DNA from: Pseudoflavonifractor intestinihominis
GTDB taxonomy: Bacteria > Bacillota > Clostridia > Oscillospirales > Oscillospiraceae
Reading direction: 5' to 3'
Assembly (NCBI RefSeq): GCF_040096055.1
Contig: NZ_JBBMFK010000002.1
Span: forward strand, 1 to 64,000
DNA length: 64,000 nucleotides
The notes below the pieces were generated by a model. The model made no database searches, had not been told where the DNA came from, and saw only the letters and a program-made list of their open reading frames with translations. The position numbers and the translations under genes were made by a program. This document shows positions 24,469-33,142 of this stretch, piece by piece. Numbering within the stretch: position 1 is the first letter of the stretch; each line of letters begins with the position of its first letter.

Positions 24469-25724
24469 AAATCTCCTCCCGCCTGTAATACGGCCTCCGC
24501 GGCGGACTCCCCCGCCGCATGGCCGGTAGACCACGCAATCTGAAGATTGAAGCCGCCGGTATAGGCGTCCACATCCAGCACCTCACCTGCAAAGTAAACT
24601 CCCTTTACAAGTTTTGACTGCATTGTCTTGGGGTCCACCTCGGTAACCTTGATGCCGCCGGAGGTCACAATGGCCTCCTCCACCGGCCGGGGACCGGCGA
24701 TCTCCACCGGTAAACCTTTCAGCAGCTCCAGCAGCCGGCGGCGGCCCTCCCGGGTCACGGAGTTGGCCTTTGTCCCCTCCGGAATACCGGTCAGTTCCGC
24801 TAGCACCGGCACCATCAGCCGGGGCACCAGCCCATCCAGCACATTGTGGAACGCCCGGTTGGGGTTTTCGCCCAGATCCCGCAAAAGACGGGCGTCCAGG
24901 GTCTTCTCGTCCAGGGCCGGCTTCATGTCGATCCAGACCGTGTAGTGCTCCTTGTCAAAGTCCCGCATATGGGCGCTGGCGCTGAGAATCAGCGGGCCGG
25001 AGAGGCCAAAGTGGGTGAACAGCATCTCCCCCTGCTCGTGGAAGATCACCTTTTTCTTGCTGTTCTTCACCTTGATCGCCACATTTCGCAGGGACAGCCC
25101 CTGCATTCTGCGGCATAGGTCTCCCTCCGCCACCAGGGGCACCAGGGAGGCCTTGGGCGGAATGATGGTATGGCCCAGTGCCGCCGCCATCTGGTATCCG
25201 TCGCCGGTGGAGCCTGTCAGAGGGTATGACACACCGCCGGTGGCAAGGATAACCGTCTTACAGCGGTACTCCCCCCGCTCGGTGCGCACCCGCAGGCCCT
25301 CTCCGGCGGAGCGAATGTCCGCGGCCCGCTCCTCCCGAATCTCCACCCCCGCCCGGCGCAGGCCCATCAGCAGGGCGTCAATGATATCCGCCGCCTTGTC
25401 TGACTGGGGAAAGACCCGGTTGCCCCGCTCGGTCTTGAGTTTCACGCCCAGGGAGGTAAACAGTTTCTTCACCGACGCAGGCGGAAAGCGGGTCACCGAG
25501 CTGGTGAGAAACCGGCTGTTGTGGGGGATGTTTTTCAATACCTCGTCAGGGGCGCAGTCGTTGGTCACGTTGCAGCGGCCCTTTCCGGTGATGTACAGCT
25601 TGCGGCCCAGCTTCTGGTTGCGCTCCAGGAGGATGACGGACGCCCCCTTCCGGGCCGCAGTCAGGGCGGCCATACAGCCTGCCGCGCCGCCGCCGATGAC
25701 AATGATCTCTGTATCTATGGTCAA
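24462..25724 (-). CDS. HI0933/YhiN-type NAD(P)/FAD-dependent oxidoreductase
   Basis: This is a flavoprotein of the BaiN/HI0933 family. Members are often annotated as aminoacetone oxidases, and one has been proposed to act on bile-acid intermediates. The Rossmann FAD motif GGGAAGCMAALTAARKG is near the N-terminus, then GRKLYITGKGRCNVTND and a C-terminal GEVLDVDAYTGGFNLQIA block that closes over FAD. At 420 aa it is full length. It overlaps the regulator upstream by four bases and cmk by seven. The substrate here cannot be read from sequence. Confidence 0.9.
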   Translation of the reverse strand: MTIDTEIIVIGGGAAGCMAALTAARKGASVILLERNQKLGRKLYITGKGRCNVTNDCAPDEVLKNIPHNSRFLTSSVTRFPPASVKKLFTSLGVKLKTERGNRVFPQSDKAADIIDALLMGLRRAGVEIREERAADIRSAGEGLRVRTERGEYRCKTVILATGGVSYPLTGSTGDGYQMAAALGHTIIPPKASLVPLVAEGDLCRRMQGLSLRNVAIKVKNSKKKVIFHEQGEMLFTHFGLSGPLILSASAHMRDFDKEHYTVWIDMKPALDEKTLDARLLRDLGENPNRAFHNVLDGLVPRLMVPVLAELTGIPEGTKANSVTREGRRRLLELLKGLPVEIAGPRPVEEAIVTSGGIKVTEVDPKTMQSKLVKGVYFAGEVLDVDAYTGGFNLQIAWSTGHAAGESAAEAVLQAGGDLC

Positions 25725-26608
25725 GTTCCCGCGCTCCTATCTGTCCCATCTTCAATTTTTTCATAGACCTCGTACTCGTCCCAGATCTTCTCCAGTTTTC
25801 CGAAGGTCTCGGAGAGGTCGTCATTCTTCTTCCTGCCCACTGCCACGATCAGGGCGTTGACCAGGGAGAGAGGCGCCACCAGGGAGTCCACAAAGGAGGC
25901 CATATCACTCTTGGCCAGTAGGGCATGGTCGGCAATGGCGGCCAGGGGTGAGGCCTCGCTGTCGGTAATGGCCAGCACCGTGGCCCCCTGCTTCCGGGCA
26001 AACTCCATGGCCCGCACGGTCCGCCGGGAGTAACGGGGAAAACTGACGCCGATGATCACATCCCCCTCCCCAACCCGCAGCAGCTGTTCAAAGAGCTCGC
26101 TGGCGGCAGAGGTGTGCACCACCACCACGTTGTCGAAGATCAGGTTGAAATAGAACCCCAGAAAGCTGCTGATGGCCGACGCGGAGCGGATGCCCATGAT
26201 ATAGATCCGCCTGGCCGACACAATGGCGTCCACCGAGGCGGTAAAGGCCTCACGGCTGGTCTCCTCCATGGTCAGACGGATCTTCTCCATATCCGCCTGC
26301 ATCACCATGGAGAGGATGTCGTGGTCGCCGATCCGATCGTTGGACACCTCGATCCGCTGGATGCTGGTCAGCTTGTTGCGGATTATCTCCTGAAGGGCCT
26401 TCTGCATGGCCGGATATCCGTCGTACCCCAGCTCCGCGGCAAAGCGGACCACTGTGGACTCGCTGACGTTCACCGTCTTGCCCAGCTTGCTGGCCGTCAT
26501 AAAGGCGGCCTTGTCGTAGGACTCCAGAATAAAATTGGCAATGAGCTTCTGTCCTTTGGAAAAGGTGCTCATATTGGACTGAATGGATGATAAAACATCT
26601 CTCGGCAT
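25721..26608 (-). CDS. MurR/RpiR-family transcriptional regulator
   Basis: The N-terminal RpiR-type helix-turn-helix (about 1-75, including KTVNVSESTVVRFAAELGYDG) is followed by a SIS sugar-phosphate-binding domain (about 120-260, with IYIMGIRSASAIS). I chose the ATG at 26608 because GGAGGT lies seven bases upstream, giving 295 aa; the open frame extends a further 66 codons without support. It heads a chain of five overlapping genes, which is unusual because RpiR proteins usually adjoin sugar or amino-sugar catabolic genes. The signal it senses is unknown. Confidence 0.93.
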   Translation of the reverse strand: MPRDVLSSIQSNMSTFSKGQKLIANFILESYDKAAFMTASKLGKTVNVSESTVVRFAAELGYDGYPAMQKALQEIIRNKLTSIQRIEVSNDRIGDHDILSMVMQADMEKIRLTMEETSREAFTASVDAIVSARRIYIMGIRSASAISSFLGFYFNLIFDNVVVVHTSAASELFEQLLRVGEGDVIIGVSFPRYSRRTVRAMEFARKQGATVLAITDSEASPLAAIADHALLAKSDMASFVDSLVAPLSLVNALIVAVGRKKNDDLSETFGKLEKIWDEYEVYEKIEDGTDRSAGT

Positions 26609-26937
26609 GAATGCGACCTCCTGCGTTTGCGCAATGAAGCCGCCCGCATCCGGCTTCTGAATTTTACGGAAAACAGCCGGAACATCCCCCGGCGCAGGCC
26701 GGTAGGTCCGTCTGCGCGCAGGGCATGCGGCAAAGAACCGCGCATCAGCCGTGCGCCGGGGCTGATGCGCGGGCAAGCCGCAGCGCGGCTCACAAGCGGC
26801 AGGCACTGTCCGCCTGCTGCGGTCGTTCGGAAAAACAGCGCGGCGTTTACGCCGCGCGGAGACAGCCGCTGTGAAAAAGCGGCTGATTTAATGATAGCGG
26901 TTATCCCGGAGAAAATCAACTGTCTTTTCCCGCCGGG
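26609..26937. other. GC-rich intergenic region with three strong hairpins
   Basis: No gene is supported here. It contains a 13-bp stem at 26738-26750/26760-26772, the rluB terminator at 26831-26857, and a 7-bp stem at about 26863-26885. The RpiR promoter should lie here, but no good -10 and -35 pair is visible. Confidence 0.5.
26831..26857 (-). terminator. Terminator after the pseudouridine synthase gene
   Basis: An 8-bp all-GC stem (GCGCGGCG with CGCCGCGC, 4-nt loop) is followed on the minus strand by TGTTTTTCC. It is about 80 bp beyond the stop codon. Confidence 0.8.
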
Positions 26938-27663
26938 TCACTCCCCATCTCCGCTCTGGCCCAGCGCCAGGCGGAGCTCCTGAGGCGTCAGACGCCGCCA
27001 CTCCCCCGGATGGAGCCTGCCCAAGGTCAAGCCGCCCTCCCGCACCCGCTTGAGACGCTTTACCTCCAGTCCCGCCAGGGCGCACATCCTGCGCACCTGC
27101 CGGTTGCGTCCCTCGTGGATGACAACAGACAGCCGGGCCCGGCCGGCCCCTTCCCTGCTGAGCACCCCAATCCGGGCGGGTGAGAGCGGCACGCCGTCCA
27201 GCTCCATGGGGCCGGACAGCACGGGGATGGCCCGGTCCACATCTCCCTCCACCGTCACCAGATACTCCTTCTCCACCTGGTGGCTGGGATGGATCAGCCG
27301 CTGGGTAAAGTCCCCGTCGTCGGTCATCAGCAGCAGGCCCTCGGAGTCCAGGTCCAGCCGTCCCACCGGCCAGACCCGGGCGCCGCAACCAGACACCAGC
27401 TGGGCCACGGTCCTGCGCCCCCGCTCGTCGGAGAGGGTGGTCACGTAGCCCCTGGGCTTGTACAGCATCAGGTATGTATGGGCGCCCGCCGGGCGAACGG
27501 GCTTCCCGTCCAGCCGGATGTCGTCCCGCTGGGGGTCCGCCTTTTCGCCCAGTGCGGCGGTACGGCCGTTGACCGTCACCCTGCCCGCCGAAAGATATTC
27601 CTCCGCCCGCCGGCGGGAGGTCAGACCGGCCGCGGACAAAATTTTCTGGATTCTCTCTTCCAT
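26938..27663 (-). CDS. rluB: RsuA/RluB-family rRNA pseudouridine synthase
   Basis: This enzyme isomerises uridine in rRNA. An N-terminal S4 RNA-binding domain (about 1-60) precedes the catalytic domain, with the Asp motif VGRLDLDSEGLLL. The ending RRMCALAGLEVKRLKRV is typical. I chose the ATG at 27663 because GGGAGG lies four bases upstream, giving 241 aa. RluB, RluE, RluF and RsuA are hard to separate by sequence; RluB is the usual assignment for the gene after scpB and dacF in Firmicutes. Confidence 0.9.
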   Translation of the reverse strand: MEERIQKILSAAGLTSRRRAEEYLSAGRVTVNGRTAALGEKADPQRDDIRLDGKPVRPAGAHTYLMLYKPRGYVTTLSDERGRRTVAQLVSGCGARVWPVGRLDLDSEGLLLMTDDGDFTQRLIHPSHQVEKEYLVTVEGDVDRAIPVLSGPMELDGVPLSPARIGVLSREGAGRARLSVVIHEGRNRQVRRMCALAGLEVKRLKRVREGGLTLGRLHPGEWRRLTPQELRLALGQSGDGE

Positions 27664-27680
27664 GCTGCCTCCCGGTTTTG

Positions 27681-28859
27681 TCAGCTCCACTGTCGCTCAC
27701 AGTAGGAATCTAATATTTGCGGATAGAACGCCGCCTTCACGCCCTCTCCGTCTCTGCGGAACAGGGACAGGATGCGGTCCAAAATGCTCTGGGACCGGGC
27801 CACGTTGCTCTCCACGCTGTGGGAGTACACCAGATAGGTGCTGCCCACCTCTTTGCCGTCCACACAGTAGGTCAGGCTTCCGGCGATATCGCCCTCTTCC
27901 ACAGGGGCCTCCACCACATCCGGCAGGTCGATTTTGGCCGTCACCCGCTCATGCTCCGCCAGGGGGTAGCGGACATTCCGCTCAATCTGGACCGGCACAA
28001 ACCGGACCAGGCTCCCGGTGACAGGCAGGGACCGGAAGTCCCGCCCGGCAGACGCCAGCAGAATGGACGGCCACTGGGAGAAACCGTAATCGAACATGGC
28101 CGCGTGGTCCGCCCAGTCGTTGGGCGCGTTGAGGGTGACCGCGATGAGCCGCTGGCCGTCCCGCTCCGCGCAGGAGACCAGGGTCCTGCCGGCCGCGTCG
28201 GTATAGCCGGTCTTCATGCCCACGCAGCCCTCATACCGCCAGAGCAGCTTGTTGTGGTTGGTCATGGTCCGCCCCGCCAGAGTGATGGACTTGGTACCCA
28301 CAATCTCAGCCAGGTCAGGCTGCTCCATGACCACGATGGCCAGCTTGGCCATGTCCGCCGCGGTGGAGTAGTGCCCCTCCGCCGGCAGGCCGTTGGGGTT
28401 GACGAAGTGGGTGTGCTCCATGCCAAGCTCCTGGGCCCGCAGGTTCATCCACTCCACAAAGGTATCCACATCCCCGGCGCAGAAGCCGGCAATGGCCAGG
28501 GCCGCGTCATTGCCCGACACCAGCAGCAGGCCGTAGAGCAGCTCCCGCAGGGTCAGCTCCTCCCCTTCCCGCAGGTACATGGAGGAGCCCTCCGCCAGGG
28601 TCCACTCCTTCTGAATGGTCACAGTCCTGTCCAAGTCGGAGGTGGACTCCGCCGCCACCAGGGCGGTCATCAGCTTGGTGATGCTGGCAATGGCCCGCTC
28701 CTCGTCCGCGTTCTTCTCCATCAGCACCCTGCCGCTCTCCGCGTCCACCAGGATGGCGCAGGAGGCCGAGAGCTCCGGTTCCCCGGCGCCACGGGCGGTC
28801 AGGGGCAGACAGGTCAGGCACAGCACTGCGGCCACTGCGGCCGTGAAAACACGCTTCAT
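27681..28859 (-). CDS. dacF: D-alanyl-D-alanine carboxypeptidase (DacF/PBP5 type)
   Basis: This penicillin-binding protein trims pentapeptide side chains. DacF homologues shape cortex and vegetative peptidoglycan. A signal peptide (about 1-25, KRVFTAAVAAVLCLTCLPL) is followed by the S-x-x-K motif at 59-62 (SITK), SGN at 115-117 and KTG at 216-218. A PBP5 C-terminal beta domain follows from about 285. At 392 aa it has the normal length. It lies between gerW and rluB, a conserved spore-former order. Confidence 0.95.
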   Translation of the reverse strand: MKRVFTAAVAAVLCLTCLPLTARGAGEPELSASCAILVDAESGRVLMEKNADEERAIASITKLMTALVAAESTSDLDRTVTIQKEWTLAEGSSMYLREGEELTLRELLYGLLLVSGNDAALAIAGFCAGDVDTFVEWMNLRAQELGMEHTHFVNPNGLPAEGHYSTAADMAKLAIVVMEQPDLAEIVGTKSITLAGRTMTNHNKLLWRYEGCVGMKTGYTDAAGRTLVSCAERDGQRLIAVTLNAPNDWADHAAMFDYGFSQWPSILLASAGRDFRSLPVTGSLVRFVPVQIERNVRYPLAEHERVTAKIDLPDVVEAPVEEGDIAGSLTYCVDGKEVGSTYLVYSHSVESNVARSQSILDRILSLFRRDGEGVKAAFYPQILDSYCERQWS

Positions 28860-28949
28860 ACAGCATCACCTCAGAGCGCCCGCCAACTGTACAGTGCAGG
28901 CGCAAGTTGATGCTAGTATGGGCCGAATGGGGCCGGAACATACCTGGGA

Positions 28950-29363
28950 TCAGAAGGAATCGGTCTCCGCCTTTTTCTCCTGCTGCTTCTCGATAAAGCC
29001 GGTCACCTTGTCGATGACCTCGGGCACCATCTCCACCACCCGGTCCACCGCGGTTCCCGGCGGAGGCGCCACGGGCAGCATGCGCACCGTGTCCCCCTTG
29101 ACGATCAGGAAGGCGATGGGCATAATGTTCACGCCGGCGCCGCTGCCGCCGCCAAAGGCGTTGTCCGTGTCGGGCTTCTGGTTCTTGGTGGTGAAGTCGC
29201 TACCGCCGGAGGCAAAGCCGAAGCTCACCTTGGACACGGGAATAATGGTCACGTCCCCAGCTTCAATGGGCTTGCCCACAATGGTGTTGACGTCCACCAT
29301 CTCGCGGATCTTCTGCATGGTGGTGCTCATCAGGTCGCCGATGGGATGCTGCTTGTTTTCCAT
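28950..29363 (-). CDS. ytfJ: Sporulation protein GerW/YtfJ
   Basis: GerW (YtfJ) is a spore protein needed for germination in Bacillus. The 137-aa protein has the conserved LMSTTMQKIREMVDVNTIVG region, a central FGFASGGSDF motif and a Gly-rich FGGGSGAGVN segment. I chose the ATG at 29363, two bases after the DUF2953 stop codon; the open frame upstream overlaps that gene. The DUF2953-ytfJ pairing is conserved in endospore formers, so this is evidence that the organism sporulates. Confidence 0.93.
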   Translation of the reverse strand: MENKQHPIGDLMSTTMQKIREMVDVNTIVGKPIEAGDVTIIPVSKVSFGFASGGSDFTTKNQKPDTDNAFGGGSGAGVNIMPIAFLIVKGDTVRMLPVAPPPGTAVDRVVEMVPEVIDKVTGFIEKQQEKKAETDSF

Positions 29364-29365
29364 AG

Positions 29366-29992
29366 TCAGACCGCCTCTTTCTTTGTTTGCTCTTGGTTCC
29401 GTCCGGACCACAGCTTCAGAAATTTGATCCCCAGCCTCAAGGCCAGCGATACCGCCTGCCCCAGGCGCAGGGAGAAGGACCCGTAGAGATAGGCCTCCGG
29501 CTCGGTCAGATTGAAATCCACTCTGGTTCTGACGCGCCGGTCGCCAATATTGAAATTATTCTCCAGCAGGGGCCAGATCATACCGATTGCCGCGTTTACG
29601 CCACCAAAGGCCAGGGCTGCCGCCGCCGGATCAGGGGCCGCCGCCGTCACGTCCAGCAGCAGCCTGTCCACCCGCACCTTGCGCCGCAGCTGTCCCGCCG
29701 CGTCCGCCACCAGCGGGAGCACCGCCTTCAGCGCAGAGAGCTTTCCGCCCGGCTTGGGCTCCGGCTGCTCTTTCTCTGGCTTCCGGCCCTTCTTTCGCCG
29801 CTTTTCCGCCTTGGGCCTCTTCTCTCCGCTTTTTTTCTTGGGCTTGGGCGGATACACTCTGATGCGCAGCGGGCCAAACCGCAGATGCACCAGTGTGCCG
29901 GAACGGCTGTACTCCACCGTGCCGCCTATCCGGACCAGGGAGAGCAGCACCAGCGCCGCGGCGATTGCCCCCAGGACAATCCATACCGTCAT
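29366..29992 (-). CDS. DUF2953 membrane-anchored protein
   Basis: The 208-aa protein has one N-terminal membrane helix (about 2-24). A short beta segment and a highly basic Lys/Arg/Pro-rich stretch (about 45-85, many KK and RK pairs) follow. The C-terminal DUF2953 region ends DFNLTEPEAYLYGSFSLRLG and beyond. The function is unknown, but the gene travels with ytfJ, scpA and scpB in spore formers. It lies four bases from scpB and two from ytfJ. Confidence 0.85.
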   Translation of the reverse strand: MTVWIVLGAIAAALVLLSLVRIGGTVEYSRSGTLVHLRFGPLRIRVYPPKPKKKSGEKRPKAEKRRKKGRKPEKEQPEPKPGGKLSALKAVLPLVADAAGQLRRKVRVDRLLLDVTAAAPDPAAAALAFGGVNAAIGMIWPLLENNFNIGDRRVRTRVDFNLTEPEAYLYGSFSLRLGQAVSLALRLGIKFLKLWSGRNQEQTKKEAV

Positions 29993-29996
29993 GCAC

Positions 29997-30626
29997 TCAC
30001 GCCTCCGTCTCTCCGCTGTCCCAGGCTTCTTCCTCTGTCTTCGCGGCCTCCTGCTCCGCCTTCAGCCGCTCCAGGTTGGCCTGCATCTCCATGGTGATCT
30101 GTCCGTCCTCCGGGCTGGCGCTGGGGAGCTCGGGCAGGTCCTCCAGGCTGCTCAGGCCGAAGGACCGCAGAAAGGTCTGGGTGGTGCGGTAGAGGATGGG
30201 CCTGCCAGGCACCGCCAGACGCCCGCACTCCTCGATCAGATCCCGCTCCAGCAGCAGTCCCACGGTATAGGCGCTGTCCACGCCGCGGATCTGGTCCACA
30301 TAGGCCCGGGTGGTGGGCTGGTAGTAGGCGATGATGGCCAGCACCTCCAGGGCGGGCTGGGACAGCCGGGCAGGCCGCCGGCTCTCAAATGCCCGGCGGA
30401 TGCAGTCGGCATACTCCGGCGCGGAGCAGAGCTGATAGCTGTTCTCCAGCCGCAGCAGACGCACGCCGCGCCGCTCATAGCTGTAGTAGTCTGCCAGGCG
30501 CTGGCAGACAGTGTCCACAGTGGCCCGGTCCAGGTCCAGCGCCATGCACAGCCGCTCCACCCCCACCGGGTCCCCGGCGGCAAAGAGAATCCCCTCGATG
30601 GCCGACTCTATCTCCTTCACTTCCAT
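29997..30626 (-). CDS. scpB: Segregation and condensation protein B
   Basis: ScpB is a winged-helix dimer that binds ScpA in the SMC condensin complex. The 209-aa protein shows the two winged-helix domains, with the signature ALEVLAIIAYYQPTTRAYVD near 105-124 and RGVDSAYTVGLLLERDLIEE following. It has an acidic C-terminal tail. It lies 20 bp after scpA. Confidence 0.95.
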   Translation of the reverse strand: MEVKEIESAIEGILFAAGDPVGVERLCMALDLDRATVDTVCQRLADYYSYERRGVRLLRLENSYQLCSAPEYADCIRRAFESRRPARLSQPALEVLAIIAYYQPTTRAYVDQIRGVDSAYTVGLLLERDLIEECGRLAVPGRPILYRTTQTFLRSFGLSSLEDLPELPSASPEDGQITMEMQANLERLKAEQEAAKTEEEAWDSGETEA

Positions 30627-30646
30627 GCGCAGCCCTCCGTGTGTCG

Positions 30647-31453
30647 TCAGTTCACGTCCGTGGTAAACTCAAAGTCCTCCGCCGCCTCGTCGGTGCAGGT
30701 CACCGTGCAGTCGGTCTCCGTGCCCGCCAGGCGCACCCGCCGGGCCCGGCACAGCTCCAGCACGGCGATAAAGGTGGCCACAATCTCGCTGCGGCTGCGG
30801 TTGCCCTTGAACAGAGCCCGGAACCGGGTCACGCCGAACCGGATGAGCTGCCGGAGGATCTCCCCCGCCTTCTCGGCCACCGGGTAGGGCTCCCGGCCCA
30901 CAATGCCCTCAAAGGCGGCCATGGGGGGCGGCAGCCGGTTGTACGACCGCTCCAGCACCGCCAGCATGGCCCGGCGCAGATCCTCCCCCTTGTGGACATA
31001 GCGGTATACTCTATTGGCCGGAAGGGCTTCCGGCGTCTTGGTGATGTAGTCCCGGCCCACCTCGTTGCGGTCGACCAGCGTGGGAATCACCGCCTTGATA
31101 CGGTTGAAGCTCTCATGGCGCTGGTGCTCCTCCAGGGAGGCGATGAGCTGTTCCATCTCGGACAGGGCCTCCTCATCGTGGATAGAGAGGAGCATTCTGG
31201 TCTTGATGAACACCAGCTGGGCCGCCATGGCCACAAATTCGCTGGCCACCTCCAGATCCAGCTCCTTGCGCTTGTTCATCCAGTCCATGTACTGGTCCAG
31301 GATCACCGCGATCTGGATGTCCTTGATCTCCATCTTGTTCTTGGCCAGCAGGCTGAGGATCAGGTCCAGAGGGCCGGTAAAGTCCTCCATGTCCTCTGCC
31401 TTGGCCTTGACCACCTTTTCCAGATGAAAAATCGGCGTCTCTATGTCACTCAC
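30647..31453 (-). CDS. scpA: Segregation and condensation protein A
   Basis: ScpA is the kleisin subunit that bridges SMC heads. The segment FTGPLDLILSLLAKNKMEI near the N-terminus and the C-terminal ALFKGNRSRSEIVATFIAVL block are diagnostic. I chose the GTG at 31453, whose first bases overlap the M50 protease stop codon as GTGA; the open frame extends 22 codons further inside that gene. The product is about 268 aa. Confidence 0.93.
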   Translation of the reverse strand: MSDIETPIFHLEKVVKAKAEDMEDFTGPLDLILSLLAKNKMEIKDIQIAVILDQYMDWMNKRKELDLEVASEFVAMAAQLVFIKTRMLLSIHDEEALSEMEQLIASLEEHQRHESFNRIKAVIPTLVDRNEVGRDYITKTPEALPANRVYRYVHKGEDLRRAMLAVLERSYNRLPPPMAAFEGIVGREPYPVAEKAGEILRQLIRFGVTRFRALFKGNRSRSEIVATFIAVLELCRARRVRLAGTETDCTVTCTDEAAEDFEFTTDVN

Positions 31454-32160
31454 CCCAGAAAATCCAGAATCTGTGAGCCCACCACCAGGGCCTCCCAGGG
31501 CAGACCGGTGACGCGGCACAGGAATTGCAGCACGCCGTTGATGCAGAAAGACAGCGGTCCGTCCAGCACATTGAAGAACACCAGCGCAATGACCGCGATC
31601 ATGATATACCGCTCATAGCGCAGGATGGTGTAGTACGCCCGGTCGGGCAGGAAGGAAAAGAGCACCTTGGAGCCGTCCAGGGGCGAGATGGGGATCAGGT
31701 TGAACAGCCCCAGGCCCACGCTCAGAATCGCCACATTGCACAGGAAATAAAACGCCACCAGCAGCACCATGCTGTCCGTGGGCAGCAGCAGATGGTACAC
31801 CAGGGAGCAGATCAGCATGGTCACGATGGCCATCAGGAAGTTGGAGATCGGCCCCGCCAGGGCGGTGATGGCCATGCCCCGCTTGGGGTTTTTGAAGTAG
31901 CGCATATCCACCGGCACCGGCTTGGCCCAACCTACCCCCACAAAGATCATCATCAGGAAGCCGATGACATCCAGATGCTTGATTGGGTTGAGGGTGAGCC
32001 GGCCCATCCGCTTGGCGGTGGGGTCCCCCAGGCGGTAGGCCACATATCCGTGGGACAGCTCGTGGAAGGTAATGCACACCAGGGCCGCCGCCGCGCTCAC
32101 CAGCAGGGAGAGCAGCCCCATCCAGTTCATATTTGCCATATAGTCCATTACTCTATGCAC
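31450..32160 (-). CDS. Site-2-protease-family (M50) membrane metalloprotease
   Basis: This is a YwhC-like S2P homologue. The metal motif HELSH lies in FHELSHGYVAYRLGDPTA, and the second motif region NLIPISPLDGSKV carries the Asp ligand. About six hydrophobic segments are seen. I chose the GTG at 32160, which follows AAGGGGA by eight bases; an ATG four codons later is the alternative. The product is about 236 aa. It is the first gene after the promoter at 32259-32287 and is coupled to scpA. Confidence 0.9.
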   Translation of the reverse strand: MHRVMDYMANMNWMGLLSLLVSAAAALVCITFHELSHGYVAYRLGDPTAKRMGRLTLNPIKHLDVIGFLMMIFVGVGWAKPVPVDMRYFKNPKRGMAITALAGPISNFLMAIVTMLICSLVYHLLLPTDSMVLLVAFYFLCNVAILSVGLGLFNLIPISPLDGSKVLFSFLPDRAYYTILRYERYIMIAVIALVFFNVLDGPLSFCINGVLQFLCRVTGLPWEALVVGSQILDFLG

Positions 32161-32258
32161 AAAAAAATCCCCTTTCGCGGGGGCCGGCCGCCCCACAGCA
32201 CGGGCTTTCCCCCAGGAACCGCTCCCAACCGGAGCGCAGAATTCATCGTAGAGAAAAT

Positions 32259-32287
32259 ATTATACCAAAGGTAAACGGAAAATACAA
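32259..32287 (-). promoter_or_regulatory. Promoter for the M50-scpA-scpB-ytfJ-dacF-rluB operon
   Basis: Minus-strand TTGTAT, 17-bp spacer, TATAAT, about 100 bp before the first start codon. A GC-rich stretch containing GGGGCGGCCGGCC lies in the leader. Confidence 0.7.
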
Positions 32288-32342
32288 GAAAAAGCCCCCT
32301 TCATCAGCTTTTTTCAAGTTTTTACCGGCTGCCCCGGGGACA

Positions 32343-32389
32343 AAAGAGCCGGTCCGGAGACAGATATCTATCCCCGGACCGGCCGCTCT
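32343..32389 (-). terminator. Terminator after the fumarylacetoacetase-like gene
   Basis: A long stem (AAAGAGC plus CGGTCCGG pairing with CCGGACCG plus GCTCTTT) starts at the TAA stop codon and ends in TTTTG on the minus strand. It closes the tig-to-fah operon. Confidence 0.8.
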
Positions 32390-33142
32390 TTACCGGATGT
32401 AGGTGCGCAGAATGCCGATGCCCTCGATCTCTACCTCCACCACGTCGCCGGGCTTCATGGCCCCGATGCCCGCAGGGGTACCGGTGGTCACCACGTCGCC
32501 GGGCTCCAGGGTCATGGAGGCGGTGATGAACTCCATCAGCGCCGGGAGCTTGGTCATAAACAGCGAGGTCCGGGAGCTCTGCACGGTCCCGCCGTTGAGC
32601 CGGGTCTCGATCTTCAGGTCGGAGCCATCCACCTCGTCGGTCACCAGAGGGCCGATAGGGGCAAAGCCGTCCATGCTCTTTCCCCGGCTCCACTGGCCGT
32701 CCGACTTCTGTACGTCCCGGGCGGTCACGTCGTTGAGGCAGGTATAGCCCAGGATATAGTCGGCATACTGGGCGGCCTTCACGTTCTTGGCCCGCTTCTT
32801 CACCACAAAGGCCAGCTCGCCCTCGTAGTCCAGCCGCTCCACAAAAGCGGGCGCGGACACCTCGCCCTCAGGGCGGTTGACCGTGTTGGGCGCCTTGATG
32901 AAGAGAATGGGCCGGTCGGGCACGCCCTCCCCCATCTCCATGGCGTGGTCGTAGTAGTTCTTGCCCACGCAGATAATCTTGGTGGGCTCGCAGGGCGCCA
33001 GCAGCCGGCACTCCGCCAGCGGCAGCCGCCCGCCGTCAAAAGACAGCTCCTCGTAGGGCGCTTTATCCAGCGTCAGGACCTCGTCCCCTTCCAGAGCGCC
33101 CCAGACAACCTTTCCTTCCCGGTCAATCCGCACCAGCTTCAT
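32390..33142 (-). CDS. Fumarylacetoacetate hydrolase-family protein
   Basis: This belongs to the FAH superfamily, which cleaves or hydrolyses acylpyruvates, decarboxylates oxaloacetate, or isomerises ketoacids. The 250-aa protein has the NYYDHAMEMG motif, the FIKAPNTVN motif, and the metal acidic residues in DYEGELAFVV and YTCLNDVTARDVQ. It ends with the FAH-type TTGTPAGIGAMKPGD. The substrate is unclear. It overlaps engB by four bases, an unexpected partner for the clp/lon group. Confidence 0.9.
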   Translation of the reverse strand: MKLVRIDREGKVVWGALEGDEVLTLDKAPYEELSFDGGRLPLAECRLLAPCEPTKIICVGKNYYDHAMEMGEGVPDRPILFIKAPNTVNRPEGEVSAPAFVERLDYEGELAFVVKKRAKNVKAAQYADYILGYTCLNDVTARDVQKSDGQWSRGKSMDGFAPIGPLVTDEVDGSDLKIETRLNGGTVQSSRTSLFMTKLPALMEFITASMTLEPGDVVTTGTPAGIGAMKPGDVVEVEIEGIGILRTYIR

